DNA of 15,462 nucleotides from Clostridiales bacterium. Lineage in GTDB: Bacteria > Bacillota > Clostridia > Peptostreptococcales > JAAYPU01. A model generated the notes under the pieces. It ran no database searches. It saw nothing but the letters and a program-made list of their open reading frames with translations, and had not been told where the DNA came from. Of this stretch, positions 12,410-15,462 are shown piece by piece. Location: contig JAAYPU010000403.1 in the NCBI GenBank assembly GCA_012519645.1, positions 1 through 15,462 on the forward strand, given 5' to 3'. The translations under genes and the position numbers were made by a program. Each line of letters begins with the position of its first letter. Within the stretch, counting starts at the first letter, position 1.

Positions 12410-14797
12410 CTATATAGATAATTCTGTTCTTTCTATGATTTCGTCCTGCATTTCTTTTCCCAGCACTGTAAAATATGCACTATATCCTGCAACACGAACA
12501 ACTAAGTCACTATGATTTTCCGGCTCTCTCTGTGCCTCACAAAGAGTTTCTTTATCTACTACGTTGAACTGCACATGTTTGCCTCCATTGTTGAAATAAG
12601 TCTTGATCATATAACCAAGCTTCTTCAAATCTTCCTCTGTTTTTAACGCTGACGGATGGAATTTCATATTGAGCAATGTTGCTTGATATGCAGCCTGATC
12701 CACCTTCATGGCACTTTTTAATATTGCCAGAGGACCATTTTTATCCATTCCATGCATTGGTGACATACTGCCATCAGCTAATATTTCTCCTTTACGTCTT
12801 CCATCAGGTGTTGCCCCTGTCAAAGCGCCTCCAGGTTGGTGAGAAGTAATGGAAATTGCTGTAGGAACAGCCTTTCCGCCATAAGCTGTATCCATTTTGC
12901 CTAATGTTTGTTCAACAAAAGTATATAAATCAGCTGCGATCAAATCTACATAATTATCATCATTACCGTATTTTGGTGCTGCCAGAAAATCTTTTCTCAT
13001 ATCTTCATAGCCTTCCCAATTAGCATCAAGAGCATCCTTTAGCTGTTTCATTGAATATTTTTTATCTTCATAAACCAGTTTTTTAACAGCAGCTAAAGAA
13101 TCCGCAGTATTGATTCCACCAATCGTGCAAAGGGAAATACCATTTTCAAATGGCATCTTACGGCTTAAAACATCCTTGCCTACTTTAATAGCATCCTTCA
13201 TCAATGAAGAACGGAAAGGATCGGAGAACAGTCTTCTTTGAGTAATAAGCTCAATATTGCATTTTTCTACAGCAAGCTCCAATAAATATTCCAGCTGCTT
13301 GTAGAATCCGGCCTTAAATTCCTCAAACGTCTTCATCTCAGTAATATCGCCGGTTTCAATACCTACCATTTCGTTGGTACCTTTATTAAAACCATTGTTA
13401 ATAAATATATCCAATACCAAAGGTATTATAAACATTGGTACTGCCACGGTACGTGACATTGCCGGAATATTGCCATCCAAACAACCGGTCATGACATATT
13501 CTCTTGAATCTTCTAATGACATACCCTGTCGCATAAAAAACTCAATGTAAGATTTGTCGCTTACAAATGCCGGCATTCCTAAGCCTGTTCTGACCACTTC
13601 CAATGCTTTCATCATCAATTTTTCAGGTGTGTTTTCATGGACACGAAGAGTCAATGTATGGTGCGGAATTTGAGTCTCCTTTGCTGCCTCCAACAACAAA
13701 TACGTTAATTCGTTGGTGGCATCCTTTCCGTCTTTTGTTACACCGCCTATAGTCCAGTTATGCCATTTTGCCATACCTGAATTTTTCTTTCTGTTTTGCA
13801 TTCCTGAAACTCTGTTGATTGCCACATCTTTTATACGCAGGCACTCTAATAATTCTAAAACCTCTTCATCTGTAGTGATGCCGGCCTCAATATCTTTTTT
13901 ATAGAAAGGATACATATATTGGTCAAAACGACAGGCAGCAGCCGTAGGTGAAGGCGTTACCAACAAAAATACGAACCAAAATGCCTGCAGCGCTTCAAAG
14001 AAATTGCGTGCCGGATGTGCCGGAACGTGTCTGCATGCTTCTTCTATTCTTTCGAGTTCCTTCCTGCGCTTTTCATTCTTTTCTTTGCTTGCCATTTCTG
14101 CAGCAAGATCTGCATAGCGATTAGCAAAATTAATAAAAGCTTTATGAACAATAATTACAGACTTCAAAAAATCGGCTTTTTCTAAGCAGTCACCACTAAA
14201 ATATCTAAGATTCTTAAGTTCTTCTTCCGCTTCTGCAATAATCTTAAGTGAACCGTCATTCAATATCCTATTATAATCTACACCAATAAGGAAAAATCCT
14301 GGCCCTAAGCCTATTCCAGACTGAGCATATCCTCCGCCGCTTCCGACTTTTTTGCCTTTCCATGGAGGCAGTATAAGACCGGATTTCATAAATGGCCACA
14401 GACGCTCACTTTCGAAAAAGACTTTTCCCATTTCTGCAACCAAATTCTTATCCCCAAACTTCTTATTGAGCTCTTGTAATTCTGCTTCATCCTCAGGTGT
14501 TATATAATATTGCTCACTTTTTAGCGCATCAATTTCGTCCTGAGTCCATGTACCATATTCATAGTCGATTTCCATTCCGAAGGGTTTGCTTGCAGCAGCT
14601 CCGACAAAAGGTTCATCATCGTCAATGAATATGGTTATATTTTCGAGTATATTTGCCAATATCTTTGCGCGCCTAATAACATTAGATTCATCTTCTGTTT
14701 GCGCAAGAGTTTCCGTCGCGATCCTAAACTTCTCAATACATAACGGATACTTGCTTACATTTAATTTTTCTTTCATTCTCATAACACGTTCGTTCAT
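12410..14797 (-). CDS. Glycyl-radical enzyme of unknown substrate (Cys-Leu-Asp active-site motif)
   Basis: A 795-aa anaerobic, oxygen-sensitive glycyl-radical enzyme of the PFL/dehydratase/decarboxylase superfamily. The PFL-like barrel covers most of the chain, with HPARNFFEALQAFWF (about 256-270) and FDQYMYPFYKKDIEAG typical of the non-PFL clades. The thiyl Cys is Cys439 in MTGCLDGNIP. The C-terminal glycyl-radical domain has RVAGYSAYF with radical Gly771, 25 residues from the end as usual. GALTGATPDGRRKGE and MSPMHGMDKNGP are family landmarks. It is not pyruvate formate-lyase, which has adjacent Cys-Cys. Characterised dehydratases and lyases such as CutC and glycerol dehydratase have Cys-x-Glu; here position 441 is Asp. 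The substrate cannot be assigned: dehydratase, C-S or C-N lyase, arylacetate decarboxylase and fumarate-adding types all remain possible. The activase gene ends 33 nt upstream. The start follows AAGGAGG. There is no microcompartment-targeting extension. Confidence 0.93.
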   Translation of the reverse strand: MNERVMRMKEKLNVSKYPLCIEKFRIATETLAQTEDESNVIRRAKILANILENITIFIDDDEPFVGAAASKPFGMEIDYEYGTWTQDEIDALKSEQYYITPEDEAELQELNKKFGDKNLVAEMGKVFFESERLWPFMKSGLILPPWKGKKVGSGGGYAQSGIGLGPGFFLIGVDYNRILNDGSLKIIAEAEEELKNLRYFSGDCLEKADFLKSVIIVHKAFINFANRYADLAAEMASKEKNEKRRKELERIEEACRHVPAHPARNFFEALQAFWFVFLLVTPSPTAAACRFDQYMYPFYKKDIEAGITTDEEVLELLECLRIKDVAINRVSGMQNRKKNSGMAKWHNWTIGGVTKDGKDATNELTYLLLEAAKETQIPHHTLTLRVHENTPEKLMMKALEVVRTGLGMPAFVSDKSYIEFFMRQGMSLEDSREYVMTGCLDGNIPAMSRTVAVPMFIIPLVLDIFINNGFNKGTNEMVGIETGDITEMKTFEEFKAGFYKQLEYLLELAVEKCNIELITQRRLFSDPFRSSLMKDAIKVGKDVLSRKMPFENGISLCTIGGINTADSLAAVKKLVYEDKKYSMKQLKDALDANWEGYEDMRKDFLAAPKYGNDDNYVDLIAADLYTFVEQTLGKMDTAYGGKAVPTAISITSHQPGGALTGATPDGRRKGEILADGSMSPMHGMDKNGPLAILKSAMKVDQAAYQATLLNMKFHPSALKTEEDLKKLGYMIKTYFNNGGKHVQFNVVDKETLCEAQREPENHSDLVVRVAGYSAYFTVLGKEMQDEIIERTELSI

Positions 14798-14830
14798 AAT
14801 CTTTCCTCCTTAACTATCATACTCTTTGTA

Positions 14831-15462
14831 TTATCCACCGATGCTCGCTTCTATCCCATACCATTCAAACATTTTTTTCAGTTTATCCATTTCTTCATCC
14901 GTAGGAGATGTTGTTGAAAATGCATTCATTACATCCTCGAGATTTTGCCGTTTGCCTTCTCCCATTCTATGATAAGGCAGCAAATTGACTTTAACGGATT
15001 TATCCAATTCATTTGCAATAAATTCTGCTGTTGCTTCCATGTTTTTAATTGAATTATTGTATCCGGGAATGATCGGTATCCTTATATTTATAGGCAAATG
15101 GAGTTTATGATGAATTTTTTTAAGGTTTTCCAGTATTGTTTCATTTGGAGCACCAGTACATTTTTCATGCTCCACAGTATCTAAATGCTTTAAATCATAC
15201 ATCACTAAATCCACATAGGATAAAACCTTTTCCATTGTTTCCCATTGAGCAAAGCCGCATGTTTCAATGGCTGTATGGATATTATTATCTTTACACAGTT
15301 TTAATACAGCAGCCGCAAATTCCGGCTGAACAAAAACTTCGCCTCCGCTTAATGTGACGCCGCCGCCGGATTCATTATAAAAAAGAACATCTGAAGCAAC
15401 CTTTTTGTACACTTCCAATGCCGTCATTTCTTTACCTACTATGCTTCTGGCTTCTGTAGGAC
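14831..15462 (-). CDS. Glycyl-radical enzyme activating enzyme (radical SAM), 5' part outside the window
   Basis: The C-terminal two-thirds of a radical-SAM activase that installs the glycyl radical on the partner enzyme by reductive cleavage of S-adenosylmethionine. The frame stays open to the window edge, reading PTEARSIVGKEMTALEV before the first visible ATG (15427), which is therefore internal. Visible family features are SGGGVTLSGGEVFVQPEF (SAM-binding GGE motif), HTAIETCGFA, VDLVMYDLKHLD, NIRIPIIPGYN and a final WYGIEA. PTEA probably follows the last Cys of a ferredoxin-like [4Fe-4S] insert (CPTEA pattern), so this would be the ferredoxin-insert type found with non-PFL enzymes; that Cys and the CxxxCxxC motif lie beyond the window. 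The stop is 33 nt before the glycyl-radical enzyme, implying one operon. Confidence 0.95.
   Translation of the reverse strand, partial: PTEARSIVGKEMTALEVYKKVASDVLFYNESGGGVTLSGGEVFVQPEFAAAVLKLCKDNNIHTAIETCGFAQWETMEKVLSYVDLVMYDLKHLDTVEHEKCTGAPNETILENLKKIHHKLHLPINIRIPIIPGYNNSIKNMEATAEFIANELDKSVKVNLLPYHRMGEGKRQNLEDVMNAFSTTSPTDEEMDKLKKMFEWYGIEASIGG

Noticed and set aside
12410..14797. Annotation of the glycyl-radical enzyme as pyruvate formate-lyase
   Set aside because: The tandem Cys-Cys of PFL is absent; the site reads Gly-Cys-Leu-Asp-Gly, and the activase appears to be the ferredoxin-insert type rather than the short PFL type.
1..15462. tRNA, rRNA, transposase or phage genes
   Set aside because: No cloverleaf, rRNA segment, transposase or integrase motif was seen in any frame. 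The only mobile-like signal is the non-coding heptad/hairpin element.

Overview
The window looks like a chromosomal segment of a low-GC, anaerobic, spore-forming member of the Clostridia. The basis is AT-rich DNA with strong AGGAGG-type ribosome sites, a T-box-controlled ileS, a glycyl-radical enzyme with its radical-SAM activase, a Tgl-type spore-coat transglutaminase, a SleB-type LysM hydrolase under a c-di-AMP riboswitch, an S-layer-homology protein, and htpG behind a perfect CIRCE operator. The genus cannot be fixed from the sequence. All genes but one run on the minus strand, so transcription goes from high to low coordinates.

Layout from high to low coordinates. (1) 15462-12361: a glycyl-radical enzyme activase, cut by the window edge, then a 795-aa glycyl-radical enzyme with a Cys-Leu-Asp active-site motif of unknown substrate, ended by a near-perfect palindromic terminator. 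(2) 12327-11264: promoter, c-di-AMP (ydaO/yuaA) riboswitch, and a secreted two-LysM/SleB-type wall hydrolase. (3) 11185-9322: an unrecognised 331-aa protein translationally coupled (ATGA overlap) to Tgl. (4) 9227-7187: promoter, CIRCE and htpG. (5) 6622-7188: the only plus-strand gene, a small lipoprotein that shares a bidirectional terminator with htpG. (6) 6412-6098: a small coiled-coil protein. (7) 5947-4270: an SLH protein with four C-terminal repeat modules. (8) 4113-3668: a structured leader and a TusA-like protein that keeps the reactive Cys but has lost the CPxP prolines. (9) 3655-140: promoter, Ile-specific T-box and ileS.

The genes form short independent transcription units, most with a visible terminator and several with recognisable cis-regulation: tRNA-Ile charging (ileS), c-di-AMP (wall hydrolase), HrcA (htpG) and a possible unknown leader (tusA-like). 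Cell-envelope and spore functions dominate (SLH protein, LysM/SleB hydrolase, Tgl, lipoprotein). The metabolic unit at the right edge is an enzyme-plus-activase pair.

The main unexplained signal is a family of degenerate heptanucleotide tandem arrays (unit AAYTRAN, mostly AACTAAT/AACTAAG). They lie on or just after the stop codons of ileS, tgl and the wall hydrolase, next to hairpins with similar flanks. Two arrays form an exact 20-bp inverted repeat around a two-hairpin intergenic segment at 9245-9408. This looks like a dispersed intergenic element. The glycyl-radical enzyme is the best candidate for new biochemistry.
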